A stretch of DNA of 64,000 nt from Clusia tigrina (lineage: Eukaryota; Arthropoda; Insecta; Diptera; Clusiidae), in contig CAKKTE020000077.1 in assembly GCA_920105625.2 (NCBI GenBank), positions 1,779,723-1,843,722 of the forward strand, read 5' to 3'. The position numbers and the translations under genes were made by a program. Each line of letters opens with the position of its first letter. The first letter of the stretch is position 1. This document shows, in pieces, positions 39,942 through 50,266 of the stretch. The notes beneath the pieces are model-generated. The model saw nothing but the letters and a program-made list of their open reading frames with translations. It did no database searches and had not been told where the DNA came from.

Positions 39942-40843
39942 TTTTGGCGCAGCCGGTAGGGTTAGGTGACAATAGGTCGATTCAAAAGGAAAATTTTTTA
40001 CTTACGGTCAGATTGTATAGTGTTGTTCCACTGAGATTAGGCTCATACTTTTTAATACATTTTGTTTCAGCATTCTCGGGGAATGTGGGACGTGTCTGTT
40101 TATTCACGGATTTTGCGTTATTGAATTGCGAACTTGTGTATACCGGTTGGTTTGGTTCGGAAAGAACGTGCCACGGTATAGGGTTCGTACGGTTATGATA
40201 GGGGATTTGTGTTTGTTTGTCGGTAGGGACATTTATACGATTCAATTTATATTGTTTTGAAATGAAAATAAAGATTGATTTAAATATTTGGCATTTTGAA
40301 TCTAGGGTATTAGGTGAAGAGGTGCAGGCAACATGTGTTGTTGCATTAAAGTTTTTTGTAGTTCGGAAACTACAATTTGCGTAGCAATGTTGAAGATAAC
40401 AGCTAAATGCTGCTATTATGTGGCGCATACTTTACGGGTCTATTTTTAAACATGGATTCAAATTTCCGGGAATGAATCAAGACACTTTTGCCGGTAAAGC
40501 AAATTTCGGTTTTTACAAACATATGGCCTTTTTTATGGATTTTTGGGAGTATTAAGGATGGTGAGAGGAAAACAAGGAGTATTTGTGAGGAAGTCAAGGA
40601 CCACTTTGCATTGATGGAAGGACTTAATGGACGCCGGTAGGTAGCGGAACTTTGTGATGGAAAACAAGTATAGCAGAATATGTATATAAATATAGAATTT
40701 ACGGTGGAATGGTTTTTTTTTAAATTGGTATTTATCAATAAGTAAGATGGAATAAAATATTGGGATAAGTTAATAACAAGTTTTATCAATTATTGGATTT
40801 TCATTTGTAATTGGGATACGACATCTGTTCTGGCATTTGGGAT

Positions 40844-43181
40844 ATGACGAAGGAAGCGCAAGGATTACTGCTGAGACAGGAACAAATTGGCGAAACGATT
40901 GAAAAGCTGGTCCGTAACTTTAAGAAAGACGGCAGGTTACGTAAAGACAACGTGTATTACCGCAAGCGAATAGCACAGTTGCAAGATCTGGGGAGAGAGT
41001 TCAACAATAATCACGGACTGTTGTTACCTCACGCAGTTGAGTACGGCAAGGGAAAATATTTTGCGGAAAAATATGCAGACTACATAAATAGTCTGGTCAA
41101 CGAATGGGCAGATACATTTAGTTCTGAATTAGAAGGACTAGGGCAACAAACAGTGAGTTTGGTTTCGCCAGACGAGGAAGTAAGGAACAGATTAAAATCA
41201 ATACAGTCAGAGGTGAAACTGTTTACTGGGAAAATAGTTGACCAGTTCGAAGCGAGTACAAGCAGGGAAGAAGCTCAGGAATTGTGGAGGCAGGCGAACG
41301 CCGGAGGCGCTGTGTCACCATTAGAAGTAGCGGATCAAGCCTTGACGGCAATCCAAAAAAGGACAGAAGAAAAGTTGTTCAAATTTCATGAGAAAACAGA
41401 AGATTTGAGAGCACAAAAAGAGTATCTTGAGAATAAGGTAAAGGAACTTTCTCAGAGATTGTCGGAAACAGAGGAAGCAGCAGCGCTGTTGGAGAAGGAG
41501 TGTGCAGGATTGAAAAGAGGACGGGCGACCAATAGCAACCCACATAGAAAGGAGAGATCAAAATCAGCATCGGCTGGATTTACACAGACAGTGTTGACAT
41601 TGCCTCCCGAAGTTCGCTGGCCGGAGTATTTAACTCCGGAAGGGATAGGTCGTGTGGTAAAGCCTAGATTAGTATTGACTGGAGAAAGTGAAGCGGGATT
41701 TTTGTTTGGAGCATCTGAAATCGGGGTCGAGCCTTTTTCTCCAGAACGTCCGGTAACTAATAAAAATAAGGGATATACGCCAAAAGAGCCAGAAGCAGTA
41801 ACGGTACAGGACAGGCCCAATACTGTGGACAGTATTTCGCCTGTACGAACAAACGATCGAAGACTAATTAGTTTGAGTCCGTCATTAGTCAATTACCTCT
41901 CAGATCCGGGAGAAGTGAATCTAGGAACCACCCACAAAGATAGCGCTCAAGTTTTACCGGTCATAAGTAAAACGTAAAAAAATACGTAAAATGGGTATAG
42001 AGGAGATTTCAAAGACCGTGTCTAGGCTAGTACCTGTGTTTACTGGTGCTGCTTCAGAAGATTTAAGGTCTGAACTCAGTAGGTTCATTCAAGGTTGTGA
42101 ACTTACAAAGCGAAGCATAGGCCCTGATGAGTTGCAGGACTTCTTTGACTGTATTAAGCAAAGGTTATTTGGAGACGCGTACAACCTTGTGCTGCCAAAA
42201 CAATTCGCCAGTGTGAATGAACTTTACGGCCTTCTGAAGAGAACTTATCTAAAGGAGAGAACTCTGGAAGACATATCCCAAGAAATTAGAATCGGGAAAC
42301 AACTGGCAGGGGAAGACATACGCGCCTTTGCCAGGCGTTTGGAGTCACTTCGGATGATGGCCCAAGAAGTAATCAAGAATAAGTACGATGGCGTTGGTGA
42401 TACCGCGTTATTATACGAAGTTCACAAGTCGGTGTTAACGACTTTCGTAGTGGGGCTCCGCAACTCCGCTCTAAAGATTCATATGCTGAATAGCAAAACA
42501 GGAAATCTGGAGGAGTTGGTAGAAGAAGCAATTATAGCACAAGTCCTTGTGGAACGGAGTACGACCGGTTTGGGGGAGATATATATGTTTGAAAATAGAC
42601 AGGACAGTTTAACTGCCGCTGTCATGGATAGAGAAGGAATTAATTCCGTCCCAAACGTGTACAGAGGAGCGTATAATCCCGGTGTCTCCGACAGCAGAGC
42701 CACGTATCAGAGAAAACCGCACAGGGAGGGTGTACAGAGGGCTCCCACATGTTTGTTCTGCCATAGGCCAGGCCATACAAGAGATGAATGCATTACACGC
42801 AAGAATACGCCCTATTGTATGGAGTGCCAAACATATAGTCATGAGGCAAGTAGACAGTGCCAATTAGACAATAAATGGGATCAAAGTAGAAGGCAGCCAG
42901 CTACGAGGCGCCCAGATCCACCCTTAAGGGACAGCAGGGGTAGTGGTCCTCGAGTCAACTCAACGGAAGGGATTAACCAAGGAAGAAATCCTTTCAGCAC
43001 TGGGAATGGTCAACAGCGGCCAAACTGGGATACTAGAGGAGGACAAAGGTTAGGCAACACCCAACAGGGGTTGAAATGCTTCTCATGTGGACGGATGGGG
43101 CATCGTGCTGCGGAATGCAGGGATAGACAGTTCCAAAAGAGGAACCAGGGAAACTTCCAGCGGCCCAGTCGAGGCCAATAG
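40844..43181 (+). pseudogene. Gypsy gag, copy 2, with one interruption and three zinc knuckles
   Basis: ATG at 40844. The frame is open to 41977, where four extra bases create a TAA in ISKT; it resumes at 41991 (MGIEEISKTVSRLVPVFTG) and ends at 43181. N-terminal coiled coil, capsid-like core, then CLFCHRPGHTRDEC, YCMECQTYSHEASRQC and CFSCGRMGHRAAEC zinc knuckles and an Arg/Gln-rich tail. About 770 residues. Its lesion differs from copy 1: copy 1 has the N-terminal shift but is whole at 41977, while copy 2 is the reverse. Knuckles bind RNA. Confidence 0.9.
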
Positions 43182-43213
43182 ACTGGAAAGCCAAAAGAAA
43201 GGAAGCAACAGTT

Positions 43214-43507
43214 ATGCCGAAGGTACGTGTGACTGGTAATGTAGGAAGTACAGTCCAGGAAAAGGAGGAGCAAGAGGCTCTCCAATACCACGTACCAAGT
43301 AACGTAAGCACAATGGTTCAAGTTACGGAGGAGCAAGAGTCTCTCCGGGGGAAAATTTTTGATTGCGTATTGATTTGGGTAACTGTGATGATTCTAGCAC
43401 TTAGATTAAGTTTTAATAAGATTAGAGAGTATAGGCCAATCGCCGCGTACGTGGTACGAGGATGTATAGTTAAGGTATTAGCGGTAATTTTGAGGGAGTA
43501 TAGTTAG
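43214..43507 (+). CDS. Small ORF with a hydrophobic segment between gag and protease
   Basis: 97 residues, starting ATG at 43214, 32 bases after gag. It contains a repeated Q-E-K-E-E-Q-E-A-L / T-E-E-Q-E-S-L motif and one strongly hydrophobic stretch, FDCVLIWVTVMILALRLSF, followed by basic residues. I do not recognise a family. It could be a shifted piece of the gag-pol junction, but a membrane-spanning segment is unusual there. Confidence that it is translated is low. Confidence 0.4.
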   Translation: MPKVRVTGNVGSTVQEKEEQEALQYHVPSNVSTMVQVTEEQESLRGKIFDCVLIWVTVMILALRLSFNKIREYRPIAAYVVRGCIVKVLAVILREYS

Positions 43508-43527
43508 GAAGTAGATACGCGTCCATT

Positions 43528-44145
43528 TTGGAGTCAAAAGGGCGTTGTTTCGTTGTGAGCAGGGTAGGAGATGCTTTCATCGAGATACCCTGCAAGGAAG
43601 CAGTTAGTGGAAAGCTAGTGCTTTTGGTAGATTCAGGGGCGGATACTAGTCTCGTAAAATCTAGTGTTTTACGGAACGGACTAGTTATTAACCCAAAAGA
43701 TGTAAGAACGCTTAATGGAGCGTTCGGAGGTTGCATCAGAACACTGGGGTCACTTAAAATAGGGCACAGTGAAGTTCAGGAAATGAGTTTTAGAGTGCAC
43801 GCAGTTGAATTGGATAGGGAAGGTATTCCGGCCGATGGGATAATTGGCCGCGATAACCTCTGGGGCCGCACCATACTGGATGCGCTCGACAAGCAGTTAG
43901 CGTTTTATGATGATAATAAGAATAGAATCCTTACTCTCCCATTAAAGTCATGGCAGGAAGGAACCGTGAATAGGGTTAAGAATTGTATAGAGGTAGTGAA
44001 CGCAAGGTCAACCAGAGTAGTTTCTATTCGTGTAAACACGAAACTTAGGACTGCTGTTTTGCACAAGCAGCAGCTAGCGGACGGCGTATATATGGGAGAG
44101 ACCATAACGCACGTTAATAAGGGTAAGTGTACGCTTGTGTACTAA
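43528..44145 (+). CDS. Gypsy aspartic protease
   Basis: Open frame with VLLVDSGADTSLVKSSVL (retropepsin catalytic D-S-G-A), then GIPADGIIGRDNLWGRTILD (the conserved I-I-G-x-D), the normal signature of gypsy proteases. The C-terminal part (TVNRVKNCIEVVNARSTRVV) is the linker to RT. It ends at 44145, and the RT frame (from 44127) is offset by one base with 19 bases of overlap. Because the sequence similarity seems to carry on smoothly into the new frame, a one-base lesion near 44125 is more likely than a programmed shift. It cleaves the polyprotein. Confidence 0.85.
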   Translation: MESKGRCFVVSRVGDAFIEIPCKEAVSGKLVLLVDSGADTSLVKSSVLRNGLVINPKDVRTLNGAFGGCIRTLGSLKIGHSEVQEMSFRVHAVELDREGIPADGIIGRDNLWGRTILDALDKQLAFYDDNKNRILTLPLKSWQEGTVNRVKNCIEVVNARSTRVVSIRVNTKLRTAVLHKQQLADGVYMGETITHVNKGKCTLVY

Positions 44146-45680
44146 ATGCGTCAGAAGAGGACTACTATATGGATAAGGATTTTAGGCCTAAGTTCACTAG
44201 TTATGATAGTTTTAAGGAACCGAGTTATGGATCGGTTAATCAAATTAAGCAGGTAGATATAAGAAAGAGAATGGAGAGAGTGCTAGAATCACTTAAGTTA
44301 GACCCAAGCGTAAATTCGGAAGAGAAGGCATCAATAGAAGCCATTTGTATGTCATTCCATGACATATTTTTGCTGGAAGGAGACCAGTTAACGTATACAC
44401 CAGAGGTAGAGCATGAAATACCTACTAGGGTGGATCAAGCACCGATTAACCAGAAGCAATACAGGTTGCCACAGGCTCACAAGGATGAGGTAAATAGGCA
44501 AGTGGAAGGAATGTTAAAGGATAACATTATTTCGCCGAGTATCTCGCCTTGGAATTCACCAATAATTTTGGTGCCAAAGAAAGAAGGTGCTCACGGTCAG
44601 AAGAAGTGGAGAATGGTCGTCGATTTTAGGAAATTGAACGACGCCACTATCAAGCAGGTGTTCCCGATACCAAGGATAGAAGAGATTCTGGATCAATTGG
44701 GGCATAGTAGATATTTTTCTACGCTTGATTTAGCGAGTGGCTACCACCAAGTTCTGGTGGATACCCAGGATAAGCAGAAAACCGCGTTCAGCACTGGTTT
44801 AGGGCATTATGAGTTTAATAGAATGCCGTTTGGATTAACAGGAGTACCGGCTACCTTCCAACGGCTAATGAACCATGTGCTAACAGGCTTACAAGGGTTA
44901 GATTGTTTTGTGTATCTCGATGATATTGTAATTTATGGAAAGAACTTGCAGCAGCATTCGCAACGCTTGCGCAAGGTGCTCCAGAAATTGCGAGAACACA
45001 ACTTGAAATTGAACATGGAGAAGTGTCAATTTTTGCGGAGAGAGGTGGTTTATTTAGGCCATCGTTGCTCAGACGCAGGAGCACTGCCTGACCCGCACAA
45101 GGTGGAATGCGTTAGAAATTTAGCGGTTCCAAGAAACAGAAAAGAAGTGCAAGCATTCCTAGGACTAGTGAACTATTATAGAAAGTTCGTGGAAGGACTA
45201 GCCGGAATTGCGTTGCCAATTAACAAGTTGCTACGAAAAGAGGCAAAGTTCGAATGGACAGAGAGATGTCAGCAAGCATTCGAGAGGCTAAAGGAAATAA
45301 TTAGTTCGCCACCAATTTTGGCATACCCCGACTTTGAGCAAACTTTTTTGTTGACCACTGATGCTAGCAATGAAGCGTTAGGGGCAGTATTGTCACAAGG
45401 GGAAGTCGGTAATGACCGACCAATAGCATTCGCAAGCAGAGCGCTTAGCGACACGGAGAAGAGATACTCCACAATAGAAAAGGAATTTCTAGCCATAGTA
45501 TGGGCTACAAAGAATTTTTGGGCATATCTGCTAGGACGCCCATTCAAGATATACACTAATCACCAGCCGTTGAGAGGCATAGCCAATTTGAAAGACCAAA
45601 CGTCTAGGCTAGCCAGGTTCAGACACAAATTGTCTGAGTATGATTTTGAAATCATATACAAACTTGGGAAAAAAATCTGA
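44127..45680 (+). CDS. Gypsy reverse transcriptase and RNase H
   Basis: Open frame of 517 residues. RT: VDQAPINQKQYRLPQAHKDE, KKWRMVVDFRKLNDATIKQ, YFSTLDLASGYHQVLVD (first Asp), FNRMPFGLTGVPATFQRLMN and CFVYLDDIVIYGKN (catalytic Y-L-D-D). RNase H: LLTTDASNEALGAVLSQG (Asp), SDTEKRYSTIEKEFLAIVWA (Glu), KIYTNHQPLRGI (here T-N-H instead of the usual T-D-H) and RHKLSEYDFEIIYKLGK. It ends just before the integrase with a run of seven A. It would make element cDNA. The N in T-N-H may disable RNase H. Confidence 0.92.
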   Translation: MYACVLNASEEDYYMDKDFRPKFTSYDSFKEPSYGSVNQIKQVDIRKRMERVLESLKLDPSVNSEEKASIEAICMSFHDIFLLEGDQLTYTPEVEHEIPTRVDQAPINQKQYRLPQAHKDEVNRQVEGMLKDNIISPSISPWNSPIILVPKKEGAHGQKKWRMVVDFRKLNDATIKQVFPIPRIEEILDQLGHSRYFSTLDLASGYHQVLVDTQDKQKTAFSTGLGHYEFNRMPFGLTGVPATFQRLMNHVLTGLQGLDCFVYLDDIVIYGKNLQQHSQRLRKVLQKLREHNLKLNMEKCQFLRREVVYLGHRCSDAGALPDPHKVECVRNLAVPRNRKEVQAFLGLVNYYRKFVEGLAGIALPINKLLRKEAKFEWTERCQQAFERLKEIISSPPILAYPDFEQTFLLTTDASNEALGAVLSQGEVGNDRPIAFASRALSDTEKRYSTIEKEFLAIVWATKNFWAYLLGRPFKIYTNHQPLRGIANLKDQTSRLARFRHKLSEYDFEIIYKLGKKI

Positions 45681-46920
45681 ATGCCGATGCACTCAGCAGA
45701 GTACGGCAGGCACAGAAAATATCAGTAGTGCAAACGAGGGCCAAAGCACGGTCAGATAAGGAGAAGGCCGAGAGAATGCAAGGAGACAAAATTGATGCTA
45801 CAAGAGATGTTAGCAATGCAGGTTTCGATGCCAATGAACAAGCATCCAGTAATGTGGAATGCCTGGAGGATATAAAGGATATCCAGGCTGTATTAAAGGG
45901 TTTCCATGATTCACCTCTAGGTGGTTACCAGGGATTCTGGAAAACCCATGACAGAATTAGGCGAGTATACGGATGGAAGGGTATGCTCAAGGACATTAGG
46001 AAATATATAAGAAGTTGTCCAAAATGTCAGGCCAACAAAAGTTCAAGGCTGACAAAGATGCCAATGGTGTTAACTGACACACCCAAACAGCCATTTGATA
46101 AAGTTCATATGGATATTGTGGGTATTTTACCTGAGACTGTTTCGGGGAATAAATACATATTGACATTCCAAGACGATTTCTCAAGTATATGGCGTGCGTG
46201 GCTATACCCGATACTGAAGCAAGTACGGTGGCCAAGGCATTCTTTGATGAAATTTTAGCATGGTACAACATACCTAAGGTCTTGATAACCGACAATGCTT
46301 CAAATTTTGTATCAAAACTATTCTCAGAAACGTGTAATATGCTGGGAATCAAAAAATTGCATATAACACCATATCATCAACAGGCGAATGGCTCATTGGA
46401 ACGTAGTCATCGACCTCTGGCCAAGTACTTGCGCAGTTTTACCAAGGAAGACGGCTCGAATTGGGATCATTGGTTGACCACTGCAATGCATGTACACAAC
46501 AATACTGTGCATGTATCAACGAAGCAAACTCCGTTCAGGACGCTCTACGGGTTTGATTTCAACATGCCAGCAAATTTGAATCGCAAATGTGCGCCAGTGT
46601 ACAATGCTGATGACCCCAATAAAGTGCAAAAATATCAGTTGCAGCGAGCGCACGAATTGGTTAGGGAAAACCAGGAATGTGCTAAACGAGTGGCCAGGGA
46701 AGCTTATAACAAGGTACTAAACCCAGTAGTTTTTCATGTGGGTGATCAAGTACTAATGAAGAATCAGGCTAGGAGAAACAAATTCTCACCTGTGTGGATA
46801 GGTCCGTATGTAGTAGCAGAGATCCGAAGCCCAGTTACAACAGTCGTAACGATTAAGGGAAAAAATAAAAAGCTACATAATAATTTATTGAAATTATTCC
46901 ACATTAGACCACACAAATAA
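45670..46920 (+). pseudogene. Gypsy integrase, one frameshift
   Basis: After the A7 run, the shifted frame reads NLNADALSR, then 45728-46258 gives HDSPLGGYQGFWKTHDRIRR and CPKCQANKSSRL (zinc-binding H-H-C-C) and FDKVHMDIVGILPE (first Asp). One base is missing near 46195; 46189-46920 continues with VLITDNASNFVSKLF (second Asp), YHQQANGSLERSHRPLAKYL (Glu), and FSPVWIGPYVVAEIRSP at the C-terminal end. The D, D, E residues are present. Two frame problems (A7 and 46195) prevent a single Pol. It would insert the cDNA. Confidence 0.9.
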
Positions 46921-48134
46921 AGACATGTGTTAGCAGTATCTTACAAGTGTAAACACAAAAATAACAACGTAAACAAGTACGTGTGTGTATCAAATAACAC
47001 ACACAGCTCCGATTTCCAAAGTCAAGACCAGCAGAAGTGTGCCAATTAAACTCGATCAAGTAAAGTTGACGCAATAAAAAAATGTGCTTATTATGCACTG
47101 TGGCCGAACGAAGCACAGTAGGGAAAAATATATTTTTTTTCAATATTCACTGATAAATATTGCACGTAATTTAAAAAATAAAATAAAATAATAAGACAGT
47201 CATGGGTAAGTAATATAAAACTTAACTTCAAATATGTACATACATACATACGGCGGTTAATGAAATGAAAGCAGTAGCGCCGGCACCGTTGGTGAAGTAA
47301 ATATATATGTATGTAACTGTATAATGTACAGAATGAATGTACGAGGGAATATTTAAAGAAGTAAGTATTCTAGTTATAGGAATGGGTATGGCCATATAAG
47401 TAAGTATGTAGGGACATATGATTAGGAATTGGGAATTTGCAGATACTGCAGCAGGCTATATGTAGATATACATAGGTTTTAACTGTTTATTGATTAGGAA
47501 ATTAGCGTATGGAAATTTGAAAAAATGTATAGTTAATTGGGGAAAATAACGTTAGTAATTAATTCTAGGTAATTTAAAGCGCCTTGAATGTATGTATGTA
47601 GCCATGTACGATCTAGGAAGAGACGATCGTTAATGGATATATACATATCAGGCTAGAAGTAAATTTAAATAAAAAGTAATTGTATGCGATGAAAGATATA
47701 GTCATGCAATGGACAAAGTTTTGACACAAATGGGATTATTTTTTATAATCTGATTTTGTCGGAGGATCAATAATTTGGTTCGAAACTAGAATGAGTGATA
47801 ACTCACGTATTGAAAAGAGCATGGAAAATTAGTCAAAGCGGAACTAATGCACTATATGGCAATAATGAAACATAGTCCAGTCCTCTTTTCCTCTGGGATG
47901 CGGTAGCAAATCCGAGAATGTAAGGGGAGAAGACGAGTGGACGGGGAATTGAATGATAAAGCATTTAATTGTAGATTTAGCAATTTATGAATATAAAAGG
48001 TCGGTCGATGATGGATGTTAATGTAAAATAGTGATAATGATAATGTAGCAATAATATAACCATAATGATTATTTAAATATTTAGAGAAATAGAAATATTT
48101 ATTAGTTAAGTTATTATAGCGATTACTACAGTAT
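46921..48134 (+). other. Spacer between integrase and env-like gene
   Basis: About 1.2 kb, AT-rich, with short TATG/CATA runs and no recognisable protein. In env-bearing gypsy elements, env is made from a spliced RNA, so a splice acceptor is expected near the env start; I did not identify one with confidence. Confidence 0.55.
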
Positions 48135-49349
48135 ATGTGTAGGGCAGCTGTGTTCTTGGTAGCCTATTTGAGAATTCCAGCGAAATGCAGCGAAACCGCG
48201 GAAGTGCGGGTGGAACCCTTGGCAGAAACGGACCTGATTTTGGAATCCCTGGATAATGTTTGGTTCTCGAAAGACGAATGGGTGGTGATATCGGAGTTTC
48301 GCGATGCTGATCTGGAGCCAGTACTGAAAAAACTAGAAGACTTGCAAGAGAAAACAACGGAGCTTTGCGAGTTAAGAGCAAATACGGCAGGATCTGACGG
48401 AAGCAAGAGAGGGTGTGAGATAACGGAAGCAGAATCGATAATAGCGAGGCTCAGACGAAACGAGCAAGCTATGTCATTTCGGGGTAGCAAACAACGCACA
48501 GCAAGTTGACTCTGATCTTGTGGGTTGTGGTTCAGTGCTTTAATCTAATTATTTGGCAATTAAGTGCTGAACGAGTTCCAAAATCTAACATTTTTGTAAA
48601 TAGTTCGGGACTCCGCGATACGCACAATACTCCTGAGTATATCAGACGAAAATTACTTCCACAAACGTGCTATTGAACATGATTTCTGCTATAGCATTAT
48701 TATTGGGCAGAACGCCGAGCTGGATAAATACATAGTATTGCATTTGGCTAAGAACGGGGAGCAGGATAATGACCTGCTATTTGCAACCAACGAGTTGGAG
48801 TGTAATTCTCAAAGATTTGTAAATCAATTGGATATTGACACACAAGCCCTGACGCGTCAATGCGTCGGCGCATGCAGAATGACACCAGGCTCCCTTGTAG
48901 TTATTGCACGAGACAGGAAATTGCCAATGAACACACATTAAAAGAAAGCAAACGGCTTTTCAGCGAATTGAACAATTTACTTATACAGGGCAATCATTTC
49001 TGCAACTCCGTTGAAGACGGCGCTAATGCGGATTACGTATTTTTGGTCTACTCTACATTCACCCAGACAGCCACTTGCGAACCGTATACTCGGACTTTGA
49101 ACGGCGGCACATTCTCGCCAATGGAGTGTCGTTTTGTCCGGAAACCATTCCGAGTGGTACATTTTTGATCGCACTCCTCGTTGGAAAAGGGAGGGATCGC
49201 CGCGATCGTAACCCTTGCAGTGATCGTTTATATTCTGCCAGTTAAGGATACCCACAACGAGAACCACACCAACGGCGCAGCACAACAACCATACCGACAA
49301 CGGCGGTCGTCAACTGGACCAGCAGGTAGCAGAGGGCGCAGTATAATAT
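48135..49349 (+). pseudogene. Env-like third ORF of the nested gypsy, frameshifted
   Basis: 48135-48509 begins with a short hydrophobic, signal-like stretch, then ILESLDNVWFSKDEWVV. Two more open pieces (48738-48941 and 48860-49168, in different frames) carry CNSVEDGANADYVFLVYS and other Cys-bearing segments. Near 49183-49240 a clear membrane segment, IAAIVTLAVIVYILPV, is followed by a short basic tail ending at 49349. Signal, Cys-rich ectodomain and C-terminal anchor are what an envelope glycoprotein looks like, and the place (after integrase) is right. At least three frame breaks. The type of env is not identified. Confidence 0.6.
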
Positions 49350-49786
49350 AAGGTTTTATGTATAGAATAGAATTGTTATTGTTTAGATATTTGTATATAC
49401 GCCAATGAGAAAAGAGTCAATGAAAGACCAAATTATAAAAAGGGGAATATAAAAAAAATAATGATGGATAAAAATAAGAAAAAAAAACAACAAACAAACA
49501 AAAACAAAAACAAAGTAAAGAAAAAAATAAAAATAAAAGAAAGAAAACTACAAAAGAAAATAAAAGCTAGAGAAAAAAAAATATATGGAAAAGAAAAGAA
49601 TAAAAAAGGAAGAAAAAACCGTGATAGAACCCAAACAAGGCGATTTCATGAAAAAAAATAAAACAAATTATATATATGTACTATAGAGTTAAATAGATGC
49701 ACATAATTGTTTACAGTGCAAGAAAAATATTGTAGAGATTTTATGGAAGTTAGTTGCACTAACTTCTTTTAGAAAGAGGGGAGGGA
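49350..49786 (+). other. A-rich spacer and polypurine tract
   Basis: 49445-49670 is almost all A with G, so the open frame in it (49461-49661, Lys-rich) is a composition effect. The polypurine tract AGAAAGAGGGGAGGGA ends at 49786, next to the 3' LTR, where plus-strand priming occurs. Confidence 0.8.
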
Positions 49787-50262
49787 TGTTGTGAGTTAGA
49801 ATCAAGCTACTTACGCGTAGTTGACTCACAGCACCGGCTCCCATTAAACTCATTAAGAATGCACATATTTTTAGGGTGCAAATATTGTAAATGAGTAGTA
49901 TTTATGCACTAATTATGATGTAAACTTTTAGGGTGTCATAGTTCCGCAGTCAAGCTGGCGAGGGGCATTTAGAATGCACCGACGACACTTCTACTTGCAG
50001 TAGGTCAGTGGGCTTGAGCAACTGACACCAAATAACAATTGCGTAACTGGAACACCAGAAAAGTCAAGACGTAGACTGAAATGTTTATTGGTAAATAGTA
50101 TATAAGAACTAGTATTTTTAAGAATAAAGCTCTCTTGTGTTTTGAAACCGAAAAGTGGTAGTGTTTGAATTCTATGTTAGGGCTCTTGATTTTTCAGCCT
50201 CGCGCCCGAAAACGGCGACAGGACGTCACTCTCGCCGACAAGCAGACACGAGGACCCCAACA
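49787..50262 (+). repeat. Nested gypsy 3' LTR
   Basis: 476 bp, three visible differences from the 5' LTR, followed by the TCTC duplication at 50263-50266. Confidence 0.95.
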
Positions 50263-50266
50263 TCTC

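Larger units (their letters stand above)
36517..42703 (+). repeat. 3,092-bp tandem duplication (LTR part, leader, gag part)
   Basis: Copy 1 spans 36517-39608 and copy 2 spans 39609-42703, offset 3,092. Each starts at AGGGTGTCAC inside the LTR and ends at AGCAGAGCCAC inside gag. Copies are almost identical; copy 1 has one extra T at about 37889, and copy 2 has four extra bases around 41973. The 36517-36849 part of the 5' LTR is therefore repeated internally at 39609-39941, followed by a second primer site. At two of the three sites where the LTRs differ the internal copy clearly carries the 5' LTR base, so the duplication arose from the 5' end. Confidence 0.97.
36374..50262 (+). mobile_element. 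Young Ty3/gypsy retrotransposon with env-like gene and a 3.09-kb tandem duplication
   Basis: Identical-length LTRs (476 bp, 36374-36849 and 49787-50262) differ at only three positions by eye. The 4-bp duplication TCTC flanks it (36370-36373, 50263-50266). Order: LTR, primer site, leader, gag (twice, through a tandem duplication), a small ORF, protease, RT-RNase H, integrase, 1.2-kb spacer, env-like gene, A-rich spacer, polypurine tract, LTR. It sits in the CsRn1 RT gene. Total 13.9 kb, or about 10.8 kb for a single-copy layout. The clade within Ty3/gypsy is not settled; the env-like gene suggests an errantivirus- or Osvaldo-like element. Confidence 0.93.

Noticed and set aside
49461..49661. 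Lys-rich 66-residue open frame
   Set aside because: A result of A-rich composition; almost every codon is AAA or similar.
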